This document shows positions 6,777 through 15,377 of a stretch of 64,000 bases of DNA, piece after piece. The notes under the pieces are model-generated. The model had not been told where the DNA came from and ran no database searches. It saw only the letters and a program-made list of their open reading frames with translations. This DNA is from QQUJ01 sp050287605 (GTDB taxonomy: Bacteria; Pseudomonadota; Gammaproteobacteria; QQUJ01), in contig JBNKCG010000045.1 in the NCBI GenBank assembly GCA_050287605.1, positions 62,001 through 126,000 on the forward strand, written 5' to 3'. Position 1 is the stretch's first letter; every line of letters starts with the position of its first letter. The translations under genes and the position numbers were made by a program.

Positions 6777-9037
6777 ACATCGTCTGCATCGGCGGCGGGC
6801 CGGGTTCGCTCTATTTTTCGCTGCTGGCCAAGAAGCGTTTTCCCGATTGGCGGGTGCGGGTCTTCGAGCGCAATCCGCGCGACGTCACTTGGGGCTTCGG
6901 CGTGGTCTTTTCCGACGACACCATGGAGGGGTTTCGCGGCAACGACGAGGCGACCTACCAGGCGATCACCGACAGCTTCGTGCACTGGGACGATATCGAC
7001 GTCCACTACCAGGGCCAGGTGCTCAGCTCCAGCGGTCACGGCTTCGCCGGTATGCAGCGGCTCAAGTTGTTGCAGATCCTGGAGGCGCGCGCCCGCGAGC
7101 TGGGCGTGGAGGTGACGCACGATGCGGAGATCGGTGATCTCGCCGACTTTGCCGACGCCGATCTCATCGTCGCCGGCGACGGCGTGGGTTCGTTCATCCG
7201 CAGCCGCTACGCGCGCGAGTTTCAGACCGATGTGATTACCCGCCCCAACAAATTCGTCTGGCTGGGCACCACCAAACCTTTCGACGCCTTCACCTTCTAT
7301 TTCAACCAGAACGAGCACGGCCTGTGGCGTGCCCATTGCTACCAGTACGCGCCCGGGACCTCCACCTTCATCGTCGAGTGCACCGAAGAGACCTGGCGCC
7401 GCGCGGGCCTGGAGCAGGCGAGCGAGGCCGATACCCTGACCTACTGCGAAGCACTGTTCGCCGAGCAACTCGCCGGTGAGCGCCTGGTCTCCAACCACTC
7501 CGTCTGGCGCAGCTTCCCGCGCGTGAAGAACGGGCGCTACTACCACGACAACATCGTGCTGATCGGCGATGCGCTGCACACCGCGCACTTCTCCATCGGT
7601 TCGGGCACCAAGCTGGCGATGGAGGACGGCGTGGCACTGATCGATGCGCTGGGCGCGCATCATGCGCTGCCGGCGGCACTGGCGGCGTTCCAGGCCGAAC
7701 GCGAGCCGGTGGTCGACAGCCTGCAGCGCGCCGCGCAGGTGAGCATGGAGTGGTTCGAGGAGACCGAGCGCTACTTTGGGCGTCTGGAGCCGCTGCAGTT
7801 CGCCTACAGCCTGCTCACCCGTTCGCTGCGCATCAACCACGACAACCTGCGGCTGCGCGATGCGGGATTCGTCGCCCAGGTCGAGCAGTGGTACGCCGAA
7901 CGCGCCTGCCGCCAGAGCGGGCGGCCGCGTCACGATTCCGGGCGCACGCCGCCGCCGCTCTTCACCCCTTTCAAATTGCGCGACATGGTGTTGGAGAACC
8001 GCGTGGTGGTTTCGCCCATGTGCATGTATTCGGCCACGGAGGGAACGGTCGACGACTGGCACCTGGTGCATCTCGGCAGCCGCGCCGTCGGCGGTGCGGG
8101 TCTGGTCTACACCGAGGCGACCGCCGTTTCGCCCGAAGGGCGCATCTCGCCCGGCTGCGCGGGGATTTACAGCGACGCCAACGAGGCGGCGTGGCGGCGC
8201 GTGGTCGAGTTCATCCACCGCCACAGCGCGGCCAAGACCTGCCTGCAGCTCAGCCACTCGGGGCGCAAGGGTTCGACCCGGCTCGCCTGGGAAGGCGCCG
8301 ACCGGCCGCTGGCATCGGGCAACTGGGAGGTGGTGGCGCCCTCGCCGCTGCCCTACGCCGATCAGTGCCACGTACCGCGCGCCACGAGCGGCGCCGATAT
8401 GGAGCGCGTCCTCGGCGATTACGTGCAGGCAGCGGCGCGCGCCGAGCGCGCCGGGTTCGACATGCTGGAGATCCACATGGCGCACGGCTACCTGCTGTCG
8501 ACGTTTCTCTCGCCGCTCACCAACCAGCGCGACGACGAGTACGGCGGCTCTATCGAAAACCGTATGCGCTACCCGCTGGAGGTGTTTCGCGCGGTGCGCG
8601 CGGCGTGGCCGCCCGGCAAACCGATTTCGGTACGCATCTCGGCCACCGATTGGCACGAAGACGGTTTTTCCCACGCCGACGGAGTGGCACTGATCGCAGC
8701 GCTGCGCGAGGCGGGCTGCGACATCGTCGACGTCTCGGCCGGCCAGGTGGTCTCCGACCAGCAACCGGTCTACGGGCGGCTGTTCCAGACGCCCTTCTCC
8801 ACCCGCCTGCGCCTCGACGGCGACATGCCCACCATGACGGTGGGCAACATCCAATCCTTCGGCGACGCCAACGCCATTCTCGCCAGCGGCCGCGCCGATC
8901 TCTGCGTCATCGCCCGCATGCATCTGGCCGATCCCTATTGGACGCTGCACGCCGGTTACGAATACGACTGGCCGGTCGCCCTGCCGCCGCAGTACGGGGC
9001 GGTGGCGGTGGGGCGTTATACGCCGCGCTGGAGTTGA
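6773..9037 (+). CDS. Fused flavin monooxygenase/OYE reductase (2-aminobenzoyl-CoA or salicylyl-CoA type)
   Basis: A 754-residue two-domain flavoprotein. Residues 1 to about 385 are a salicylate-hydroxylase-like FAD monooxygenase: GGGPGS at 6-11, VFSDDTMEGF, and the second FAD motif GDALHTAHFSIGSGTKLAMED near 263-283. Residues from about 395 to the end form an old-yellow-enzyme (NADH:flavin oxidoreductase) domain: FTPFKLRDMVLENRVVVSPM, HMAHGYLLSTFLSPL and NQRDDEYGGS. This architecture is that of 2-aminobenzoyl-CoA monooxygenase/reductase, which hydroxylates and then reduces (dearomatises) the ring; salicylyl-CoA 5-hydroxylase is the close alternative. ATG at 6773 overlaps the ligase stop, so both are coupled. 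It is the last gene of the island. Confidence 0.92.
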   Translation: MNIVCIGGGPGSLYFSLLAKKRFPDWRVRVFERNPRDVTWGFGVVFSDDTMEGFRGNDEATYQAITDSFVHWDDIDVHYQGQVLSSSGHGFAGMQRLKLLQILEARARELGVEVTHDAEIGDLADFADADLIVAGDGVGSFIRSRYAREFQTDVITRPNKFVWLGTTKPFDAFTFYFNQNEHGLWRAHCYQYAPGTSTFIVECTEETWRRAGLEQASEADTLTYCEALFAEQLAGERLVSNHSVWRSFPRVKNGRYYHDNIVLIGDALHTAHFSIGSGTKLAMEDGVALIDALGAHHALPAALAAFQAEREPVVDSLQRAAQVSMEWFEETERYFGRLEPLQFAYSLLTRSLRINHDNLRLRDAGFVAQVEQWYAERACRQSGRPRHDSGRTPPPLFTPFKLRDMVLENRVVVSPMCMYSATEGTVDDWHLVHLGSRAVGGAGLVYTEATAVSPEGRISPGCAGIYSDANEAAWRRVVEFIHRHSAAKTCLQLSHSGRKGSTRLAWEGADRPLASGNWEVVAPSPLPYADQCHVPRATSGADMERVLGDYVQAAARAERAGFDMLEIHMAHGYLLSTFLSPLTNQRDDEYGGSIENRMRYPLEVFRAVRAAWPPGKPISVRISATDWHEDGFSHADGVALIAALREAGCDIVDVSAGQVVSDQQPVYGRLFQTPFSTRLRLDGDMPTMTVGNIQSFGDANAILASGRADLCVIARMHLADPYWTLHAGYEYDWPVALPPQYGAVAVGRYTPRWS

Positions 9038-9077
9038 ATCGGGACAGCCATGCCGCGCGGTGTGCGGTGGCTTGTGC

Positions 9078-9920
9078 CTACGCCTGCAGCGCGTAGAGCA
9101 GTTCGATTTCCGCGGGCCACAACGACTCGTCGATGGTCTCCAGCACCATGGGGATGGCGTCGAAGCGCGGATCGTTCATGAGGTAGCGAAACACCTCGGT
9201 GCCGAGTTTGCCCTTGCCGATGCTCTCGTGACGGTCGACGCGTGCGCCGAGGTCGGGTTTGGAGTCGTTGAGGTGCATGCCGCGCAGGTAGCGGAAGCCG
9301 ACGACGTTCTCGAACTCAGCGAAGGTAGCGTCGCACGCCGCGGCGGTGCGCAGGTCGTAGCCGGCGGTGAAGGTGTGGCAGGTGTCGAGGCAGACGCCGA
9401 CGCGGGATTTGTCGTCCACGCCGTCGATGATGGCCGCCAGGTGCTCGAAGCGGTAGCCGACGTTGGTGCCTTGGCCGGCGGTGTTTTCGATCACCGCGGT
9501 GACGCCTTCGGTCTGTTCCAGCGCCCAATTGATAGAGTCGGCAACGATTTGCAGGCATTGCGCCTCGTCAATCTGTTTGAGATGACTGCCGGGGTGGAAG
9601 TTGAGCAGTTTCAAGCCGAGCTGTTGGCAGCGTTGCAGTTCGTCGAGAAACGCGGCGCGCGATTTTTCCAGCCCCTCCTTCTCGGGGTGACCGAGATTGA
9701 TCAGATAGCTGTCGTGGGGCAGCACCTGTTCGGGTTCGATGCCCACCGCCGCGAGGTTCTCCTTGAAGGCCACGATTGTGGCGTCATCGTAGGGTTTGGC
9801 GGCCCATTGGCGCTGGTTCTTGGTGAACAGCGCGAAGGCCCGGGCGCCGATGGCCTGGGCGTTGAGCGGGGCGTTGTGGACGCCGCCGCTGGCGGAGACG
9901 TGGGCACCGACGTATTTCAT
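9078..9920 (-). CDS. nfo: Endonuclease IV (AP endonuclease)
   Basis: A 280-residue TIM-barrel AP endonuclease starting MKYVGAHVSASGG. Zinc-ligand motifs are clear: NFHPGS, VIENTAGQG, VGVCLDTCHTF and MHLNDSK. It cleaves DNA 5' of abasic sites in base-excision repair. The length matches the family, so the ATG at 9920 is chosen although the frame is open further upstream. That upstream stretch is part of a mobile-element-like palindrome whose end lies one base before the start codon, so the native promoter and ribosome site have been displaced or are supplied by the element. Confidence 0.96.
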   Translation of the reverse strand: MKYVGAHVSASGGVHNAPLNAQAIGARAFALFTKNQRQWAAKPYDDATIVAFKENLAAVGIEPEQVLPHDSYLINLGHPEKEGLEKSRAAFLDELQRCQQLGLKLLNFHPGSHLKQIDEAQCLQIVADSINWALEQTEGVTAVIENTAGQGTNVGYRFEHLAAIIDGVDDKSRVGVCLDTCHTFTAGYDLRTAAACDATFAEFENVVGFRYLRGMHLNDSKPDLGARVDRHESIGKGKLGTEVFRYLMNDPRFDAIPMVLETIDESLWPAEIELLYALQA

Positions 9921-9921
9921 T

Positions 9922-10159
9922 ACCCTAGAAACCGCAGTTGAACGCGCCCGAGTGTGCTCCTGGCGTGTTCGCTGGCAAGGCGCGACGACGCCGCAGGGTA
10001 GTCTCCTGAAAGGAGGAGCAACACCGCCAGCGGGCACGCCAGGGGTGCAATCGGGTGCGTAGCGATATCATCACCCACGGTGAAATGTGTCGAAGCCATG
10101 AACACGCCTTTTTCTCGAAGCACAATAAACCGCAAACGGTCAACTGCGGTTTCTAGGGT
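9922..10159. mobile_element. 238-bp MITE-like element with 20-bp terminal inverted repeats
   Basis: The left end ACCCTAGAAACCGCAGTTGA (9922-9941) is repeated perfectly and inverted at 10140-10159. Inside, further inverted similarity joins about 9943-9977 to 10026-10062 (shared words CTGGCGTG and CGCTGGC), so much of the element can fold into one large hairpin. It fills the whole gap between nfo and the next gene, up to the nfo start on one side and the stop codon of the membrane-protein gene on the other. No transposase is encoded. An open frame crosses it on the minus strand, but it looks incidental. No clear target-site duplication is seen. Confidence 0.75.
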
Positions 10160-11199
10160 TACTCCATCCGGCTGGTGAGCAGTTCCTGCAAGGGTAGCGG
10201 AAGGTGACCGCGCAGTCGGCCCGACAACCGCTTTTCGTTGCGCTGCCAGAGAATGCCCAGGTAGATGATGCCCAGGCCGATGGCGCTCAGCACGATGGGG
10301 AACAGCCAGCTGTCGGCGAACACGCGGTTGGCGAGATAGCCGAGGTAGCCGGCGCAGCCCAGGGCGCCGAATACCACGAAGACGCGGCGGATCAGTACCA
10401 CGCCAATGCCGATCAGTCCGAGGTTGATGCAGAAGTAGAGGAACTTGTTGAGTTCGCTGCCGGAGTGCTGGGCGCTCAGCCCGCCCCAGAAGGTGAGCAC
10501 GCCGAACAGGTAGAGCCAGAAGGCGTAGTCGCCGCGGGTGGCGTGGCGCGCGCGTAGATCGATCCAGAAGGCGAACAGCGTCATCGCCAGTCCGAACCAG
10601 AGCGAGACGAAGGCGCGGAACTGCCAGTCGTAACCCTCCGCAGCCATCAGCATGGCCGCCACGTCCATGCTCATGTACCACAGCGTCACCGCCACCGGCA
10701 TCAGCAGGAACGGGTAGCGGAAACGCCAGGCGATTACCGCGGCGGCGGCGAGCGTGCCCAGTTCCAGGAAGATCCAGTGCCATTTGATGTAGCGGTGGTA
10801 GTCGCGGTAGGCGGTGTCGTCGGGCCACCAGCCCATGCCCACCTGCAGACCGTAAATCGCCAGCGGCACCATGGCCACGGCGAAGGCGGCGCAGATGCCG
10901 GCGGGCACCAGATGCTCTTTGGTCTCGAATCGCAGCGCCAGCTTGAGGCCGACGCCCAGGTAGGCCAGCGCAATGAAGAACACGCCCCAGCCGCCGAAGG
11001 TCTCCCAGCCCAGGGTCATGAACAGCGTCATGGCGCCGATGGCGATGAGCCCGCCCAGGTAGTAGAGCACGTGGGTGAAGTCGAAGCGTGCGCCGGCGTG
11101 GGGTTGGCTGCGCAGGAACGTCCACAGCGCCTCGGCTTGGTCGGGGGTGATGATGGACGCGTTGGCGGCGGCGTCCAATTGCTGGCGGGTGAGTTTCAT
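10159..11199 (-). CDS. DUF2157-like multi-pass membrane protein
   Basis: A 346-residue inner-membrane protein with a short cytoplasmic N terminus (MKLTRQQLDAAANASIITPDQAEALW) resembling the DUF2157 start, then about nine or ten hydrophobic segments, for example VLYYLGGLIAIGAMTLFM and FLYFCINLGLIGIGVVLI. Function is unknown for the family. ATG at 11199 follows AAGGACG and gives the family's typical beginning; the frame is open for 28 more codons upstream. The stop codon TAA at 10161-10159 lies on the edge of the MITE-like element, so the insertion may have trimmed or replaced its very end. It lies 22 bases downstream of the DJ-1 gene and is probably co-transcribed. Confidence 0.75.
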   Translation of the reverse strand: MKLTRQQLDAAANASIITPDQAEALWTFLRSQPHAGARFDFTHVLYYLGGLIAIGAMTLFMTLGWETFGGWGVFFIALAYLGVGLKLALRFETKEHLVPAGICAAFAVAMVPLAIYGLQVGMGWWPDDTAYRDYHRYIKWHWIFLELGTLAAAAVIAWRFRYPFLLMPVAVTLWYMSMDVAAMLMAAEGYDWQFRAFVSLWFGLAMTLFAFWIDLRARHATRGDYAFWLYLFGVLTFWGGLSAQHSGSELNKFLYFCINLGLIGIGVVLIRRVFVVFGALGCAGYLGYLANRVFADSWLFPIVLSAIGLGIIYLGILWQRNEKRLSGRLRGHLPLPLQELLTSRME

Positions 11200-11221
11200 G
11201 GGGACGTCCTTGTGGTGCGGA

Positions 11222-11773
11222 TCAGGGGCGTTGCAGGCCGGCTTCGACGCTGTCGCGCTGTGATTTGCCGGCCAGGATTTCAATCAGGTGCAACGCGAAA
11301 TCCATGGCGGTGCCGGGACCGCGCGAGGTGATCACCTTGCCGTCGGCGACCACCGGATCGTCGGACAGGTGCGCCCCGCCGCCGCCTACCGATTGCAGCG
11401 CGCCGGGGTAGCTGGTGGCCGTCTTCCCCTCTAGCAGCCCGGCCAGCGCCAGGACCTTGGGTGCGGCGCAGATGGCCGCGGTGTAACGACCCTCGGCGGC
11501 CGTACGCTGCAGCAGATCGAGGATGCGCCCGTCCTTGCCCAGGCGCTCGGCGCCGGGACCGCCGCCGGGCAGCACCACCATGTCGAAGCGTTCGTTTACC
11601 ACCGCGTCGAGGGTGGTGTCGGGTACCAGCACCACGCCGCGGCTGGCGGTTACCGGACCGGCTTCCAGTCCGGCGCAAACGACATCGATGCCGGCGCGGC
11701 GCAGCAGATCGATGACGGTAACGGCTTCGATTTCTTCGCAGCCTGCTGCGAGTGGGACGAGGACGCGTGCCAT
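11222..11773 (-). CDS. DJ-1/PfpI family protein (YajL-like)
   Basis: A 183-residue DJ-1 superfamily protein. It begins MARVLVPLAAGCEEIEAVT, with the conserved glutamate of GCEEIE, and has the nucleophile elbow AAICAAPKVLA with the reactive Cys near residue 101, plus VVLPGGGPGAE. YajL/DJ-1 relatives act as covalent chaperones, glyoxalases or deglycases protecting against oxidative and carbonyl damage; which applies here is unknown. The start ATG lies inside the 3' part of the YibQ-like gene: the two share 124 bases in different frames, which is unusual. Confidence 0.92.
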   Translation of the reverse strand: MARVLVPLAAGCEEIEAVTVIDLLRRAGIDVVCAGLEAGPVTASRGVVLVPDTTLDAVVNERFDMVVLPGGGPGAERLGKDGRILDLLQRTAAEGRYTAAICAAPKVLALAGLLEGKTATSYPGALQSVGGGGAHLSDDPVVADGKVITSRGPGTAMDFALHLIEILAGKSQRDSVEAGLQRP

Positions 11774-12558
11774 AGTCGACCCTCACTCTGTTGTAGGGAG
11801 ATGACTTTCGAGACCGATACCAGATGCACGCCGTCGCGCTGGTGCAGTTGCGGCAGGCGCGCTTCCAGCAGCGCCAGGGTCTCCGGGTAGGGGTGGCCGA
11901 TGCCGATGGCGGAGCCGGTGCGCTTGGCCACTGCGATCAGGCGCTCGAATTGAGCTTCTATCGCCGCTGGATCGACGTCGTCGTCGAGAAAGATATCGCG
12001 CCGCGAGCTGCGGACCGCGTTTTCTTCGGCCAGTTGCTGCGCAACCGTGCGGTCGGTGGTGCGGCTGTCTACGAAAAAGAGGCTGGGATGGTGGCGCATC
12101 GCCTCCATCAGCCATTGCATGTGTCCCGGGTGTTGGGTGATGAGGCTGCCCATGTGGTTGTTGATGCCGGTGACGTGGGGAATCGCTTGGAGGTCATGTT
12201 CGACGGTTTGCTGAAACTCCCCGTGGGTCATGTTCAACGTAACCGCTCCCGGTCCTAAGGGGTTGCCCTGGGTGGATTCCATGGGCAGGTGCAGCAGCAC
12301 CTCCTTGCCTTCGCGATGGGCTGCTTCGGCGAGCCGTTTGGCGTGCGGGGTGTCGGGCAGGATGGCGTTGGCCACGGAACCGGGCAGACGTGTGGCGCGC
12401 AGACCCTCCGCCAGCCGGTCGCCCATATCGTCGATGATGATGGCGATCTCGGGGGGGCGATGGTCGGCGAGCGCTGGATGGGCTGACGCCCAATACGCCT
12501 GCGCCGCGATCAGGAACGCGGCGCAGAGGTAAGGGGCTGTCGAACGGGGACGGGGCAA
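11650..12558 (-). CDS. yibQ: Divergent polysaccharide deacetylase, YibQ family
   Basis: A 302-residue secreted protein with an N-terminal signal (about residues 1-31), then the divergent polysaccharide-deacetylase fold: PEIAIIIDDMGDR, LHLPMES, TGINNHMGSLIT, FFVDSRTTDRTVA and AIGIGHPYPETLALL. These proteins occur beside EnvC and are thought to act on periplasmic or peptidoglycan substrates. The domain appears complete by about residue 255 (SVSKVIS). The last 45 residues run in frame across the start of the DJ-1 gene and look unrelated to the family. A TGA in another frame at 11785-11783, nine bases before the DJ-1 start, hints at a natural frameshift or sequence error near 11790. It follows ctpA after four bases. 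Confidence 0.88.
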   Translation of the reverse strand: MPRPRSTAPYLCAAFLIAAQAYWASAHPALADHRPPEIAIIIDDMGDRLAEGLRATRLPGSVANAILPDTPHAKRLAEAAHREGKEVLLHLPMESTQGNPLGPGAVTLNMTHGEFQQTVEHDLQAIPHVTGINNHMGSLITQHPGHMQWLMEAMRHHPSLFFVDSRTTDRTVAQQLAEENAVRSSRRDIFLDDDVDPAAIEAQFERLIAVAKRTGSAIGIGHPYPETLALLEARLPQLHQRDGVHLVSVSKVISLQQSEGRLWHASSSHSQQAAKKSKPLPSSICCAAPASMSFAPDWKPVR

Positions 12559-12562
12559 ACCG

Positions 12563-13891
12563 TCAGCTCCCGCGCGTTTTGAGGATGGTCATTCCCTTGA
12601 GCAGGTTGAGCGCTTCGTACAGCGGATAGTCGGTCTGCGCCAGTTTGGCCGCCTTGGCTTCGGTTTCCGCCGCCTTTCCGACCGGGGCTTCTTCGCCCTT
12701 GCTGTTGCCGTTGATCAGGTGCTTGGCGAGGTCGGCCTCTTTGATGCGCGTCACCCCGTTGTCCTCGGCGGTGCTCACCTGGACGTTGCCCAGCTCGATA
12801 TCGGGCACGATGCCCTCGGCCTGGATCGAACGCCCGGAGGGGGTGTAGTAGCGCGCCGTGGTGAACTTGACGGCGGTCTGGTTGGTCATGGGGATGATGG
12901 TCTGCACCGAGCCTTTGCCGAAGGTCTTTTCACCCATGATGACGGCGCGCTTGTGATCCTGCAGCGCGCCGGCGACGATCTCCGACGCCGAGGCCGAACC
13001 GCCGTTGACCAGCACCACCATGGGCGCGCCCTTGAGCACGTCGTCGGGGTTGGCATTGAAGCGCAGCTTGGAGTCGGCCACCCGCCCTTCGGTGTAGACG
13101 ATCAATCCCTTGGTGAGGAAGGCGTCGCTGATCTCCACCGCCGCGTTGAGTACGCCGCCGGGGTTGTTGCGCAGATCCAGCACCAGCCCTTTCAGCTCAC
13201 CGCCGCTTTCCTTGCGCAGGCTCGAAACCGCTTCGCGCAGGTACTCGTTGGTGTTGGATTGGAAGTGCGAGATGCGCACATAACCGAAGCCGTTCTCCAG
13301 CGTGCGGCTCTTGACGCTGCGTACCTTGATGACGTCGCGCGTGAGGGTGACGCCAAACGGTTTCTCCACCCCTTCGCGCACGATGGTCAGCGTAATGTCG
13401 GTACCCGGTTTGCCGCGCATCATCTTCACCGCTTCGTTGAGGGTCATGCCCTTCACGGGGGTTTCGTTGAGGCGGATGATCAGGTCGCCGGGCTTGATGC
13501 CGGCGCGCTGCGCGGGGGTGTCGTCGATGGGTGAGACCACCTTGACGAAGCCGTCTTCCATGCCCACTTCGATGCCGAGCCCGCCGAATTCGCCGGAAGT
13601 GCCGATACGCAGCTCTTTGTACGACTCGGCGTCCAGGTAGGCGGAATGGGGATCGAGGCCAGACAGCATGCCGCGGATGGCGTTTTCCACCAGCGTCTTG
13701 TCTTCCACCGGCTCCACGTAGTCCTTCTTGAGTCGGGAATAGACCTCGGTGAAAACGCGCAGGTCATCCAGCGGGATACTGGTGGTGGCCTGTTCGTCGC
13801 GTTCGGCGAAGACGTCGCGCCCTTGGATGAGCGTGACGCCGAGCACCACCCCGATGAGCAGGATCAACAGATTACGGGTCACCAACTTCAT
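12563..13891 (-). CDS. ctpA: Carboxyl-terminal processing protease, S41 family
   Basis: A 442-residue periplasmic serine protease. The N terminus MKLVTRNLLILLIGVVLG is a signal or anchor. A PDZ domain covers about residues 95-185 (GLGIEVGMEDG, PAQRAGIKPGDLI). The S41 core carries the Ser-Lys dyad: Ser301 in NGGSASASE and Lys326 in EKTFGKGS, 25 residues apart as in Prc. It probably trims exported or peptidoglycan-associated proteins and may act with EnvC on wall hydrolase control. ATG at 13891 begins the hydrophobic segment, though the frame is open upstream. Order envC-ctpA-yibQ on one strand is common in gammaproteobacteria. Confidence 0.95.
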   Translation of the reverse strand: MKLVTRNLLILLIGVVLGVTLIQGRDVFAERDEQATTSIPLDDLRVFTEVYSRLKKDYVEPVEDKTLVENAIRGMLSGLDPHSAYLDAESYKELRIGTSGEFGGLGIEVGMEDGFVKVVSPIDDTPAQRAGIKPGDLIIRLNETPVKGMTLNEAVKMMRGKPGTDITLTIVREGVEKPFGVTLTRDVIKVRSVKSRTLENGFGYVRISHFQSNTNEYLREAVSSLRKESGGELKGLVLDLRNNPGGVLNAAVEISDAFLTKGLIVYTEGRVADSKLRFNANPDDVLKGAPMVVLVNGGSASASEIVAGALQDHKRAVIMGEKTFGKGSVQTIIPMTNQTAVKFTTARYYTPSGRSIQAEGIVPDIELGNVQVSTAEDNGVTRIKEADLAKHLINGNSKGEEAPVGKAAETEAKAAKLAQTDYPLYEALNLLKGMTILKTRGS

Positions 13892-14048
13892 GTTCGACTC
13901 CAGGGCGCGTGGCCCGATCAGTAAGCACGGATTCTTAGATGCCCGGCTTCCGGTGCCGGTTCCGGGGCGGGGTAAGTCCTTAAGGGTCACCCTGACGGTC
14001 TTCGGGGCAGGCGCCGTCGTCGCTAGTGAGTATGCACCATCGCACGGG

Positions 14049-15227
14049 TCAATTCATCCCAACATTCAATCCCTTGGCATCCTCGCACCAGCGTTGGGGA
14101 TTGACCGGTCGGCCGTCCTGGCGGATCTCGAAATAGAGGCCGGTCTCGGCCTGACCGCCGGTGGCGCCGACGCTGGCCACCACGTCGCCGGGCTCCACCC
14201 ACTCCCCGGTTTCCTTGAACAGGCTCTGATTGTGTCCGTAGAGACTCATGAAGCCGTCGCCGTGATCGATGATCAGCAGCAGGCCAAATCCGCGCAGCCA
14301 GTCGGCGAAGGCGACCCGGCCGTAGGAGATGGCGCGCACCTCGCGTCCTTCCGGTGCGTCGATGAGCACGCCCTGCCAGCGCAGCTTGCCCACCGGGCGG
14401 GGTTGCCCGTAGCTTACCGCGAGCCGCCCACGCGTGGGCCAGAGAAGTTTGCCGCGTAGCTTGGCGAAGGCGGTGCGCTCGACGTTTTCGGCGGCGGGGC
14501 GCCGCGATAGATCCTGCAGCAGACGGACCAGGCGCTGTTCGTCCTCCTGCAGGTGTGCGATCTGGATGTCGGTGCTCTTGATCTCCTGGTTGAGCCTGCC
14601 GAGCAGCGCCAGCCGCGCCTTGCGTCCCTCTTCGAGCGCCTGTTGCTCGTTGATCTGGCGATCGCGCAGCGCCGCCAGTTCGACGTTTTTGTCGGTGATG
14701 CGCAGTTCCACCTGATCGAGCTCCTGGAGCGTGGTGCGTACCTGGTCGATCTGGCGGGCGCGCGCCCGATTGAAGTAGTCGTAGTAGACCAGGACCCGTC
14801 CGACGCGCGCAGGATCCTGCTGATTGAGGAGCATCTTGATCTGCTCCTGGCGTCCCATGGCGTACGCGGAGCGGACCTGCGCGGTCAGCAGCCCGCGCTG
14901 CTCGGCGAGGCTGCCGCGCAGCTGGGTGCGGCGCCCCTGCAGGGCCTTGAGGTCGCGGGTTCCCTGGTCGAGCTCGGTGTCGATGCGGCGCAGGCTGGCG
15001 GCCACTTCGCCCAACTGGGTCTCGATGCGGCGCAGGTTCTCCTGCAGCTCGCCGCGCTCGGTGTGGGAGCGTTTGAGCACCGATTGCAGGTCGCGGATCT
15101 GGGCGCGCACCGCTTCCAGACGCTGCTGGTCGCTGCTGTTCGCCGGCGCCGCCAGGGCGGCGTCCGGCACGGCACCGAGCAGGAGCAGGGCGGTGAGGAG
15201 GTGGAAGGTGTAGACCGCGGGTTTCAC
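14049..15227 (-). CDS. envC: Murein hydrolase activator EnvC
   Basis: A 392-residue exported protein: a signal peptide to about residue 26, a long coiled coil (about 32-255, heptad-rich with RRIETQLGEVAASLRRID), then a LytM/M23 domain (about 275-385). The domain keeps HGDGFMSLYGH, but the first zinc motif is degenerate: where active enzymes have His, it reads WQGVLIDA. Such degenerate LytM proteins do not cut peptidoglycan themselves; they activate AmiA/AmiB amidases at the septum through FtsEX. The start is GTG at 15227, directly before an 18-bp palindrome. A 157-base gap without visible features separates it from ctpA. Confidence 0.94.
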   Translation of the reverse strand: MKPAVYTFHLLTALLLLGAVPDAALAAPANSSDQQRLEAVRAQIRDLQSVLKRSHTERGELQENLRRIETQLGEVAASLRRIDTELDQGTRDLKALQGRRTQLRGSLAEQRGLLTAQVRSAYAMGRQEQIKMLLNQQDPARVGRVLVYYDYFNRARARQIDQVRTTLQELDQVELRITDKNVELAALRDRQINEQQALEEGRKARLALLGRLNQEIKSTDIQIAHLQEDEQRLVRLLQDLSRRPAAENVERTAFAKLRGKLLWPTRGRLAVSYGQPRPVGKLRWQGVLIDAPEGREVRAISYGRVAFADWLRGFGLLLIIDHGDGFMSLYGHNQSLFKETGEWVEPGDVVASVGATGGQAETGLYFEIRQDGRPVNPQRWCEDAKGLNVGMN

Positions 15228-15245
15228 AGTATATTAGTGTATACT
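15228..15245. promoter_or_regulatory. Palindrome AGTATA-N6-TATACT upstream of envC
   Basis: A perfect 6-bp inverted repeat with a 6-base spacer touches the envC start codon and lies 132 bases before the ArsR gene. Both arms read TATACT on one strand or the other, so it may contain -10 elements or be an operator, possibly of the nearby ArsR protein. No good -35 element was found, so the call is tentative. Confidence 0.35.
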
Positions 15246-15377
15246 TGAATTCTGTGGCATAAAGGGGTATGGGTGTCTCCCGAGCCGGAAGCCCGGAGCC
15301 GCTACTTTACAACATACCCAGGGTTCCCGCGGTGACGACGGGTTGGCATTTGTGGCATAGCCCAGGCGGTCGACTTC

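Noticed and set aside
9920..10099. Open frame on the minus strand crossing the MITE-like element (starts MASTHFTVGDD)
   Set aside because: It is confined to the palindromic element and has no ribosome site; terminal repeats explain the DNA better than a gene does.
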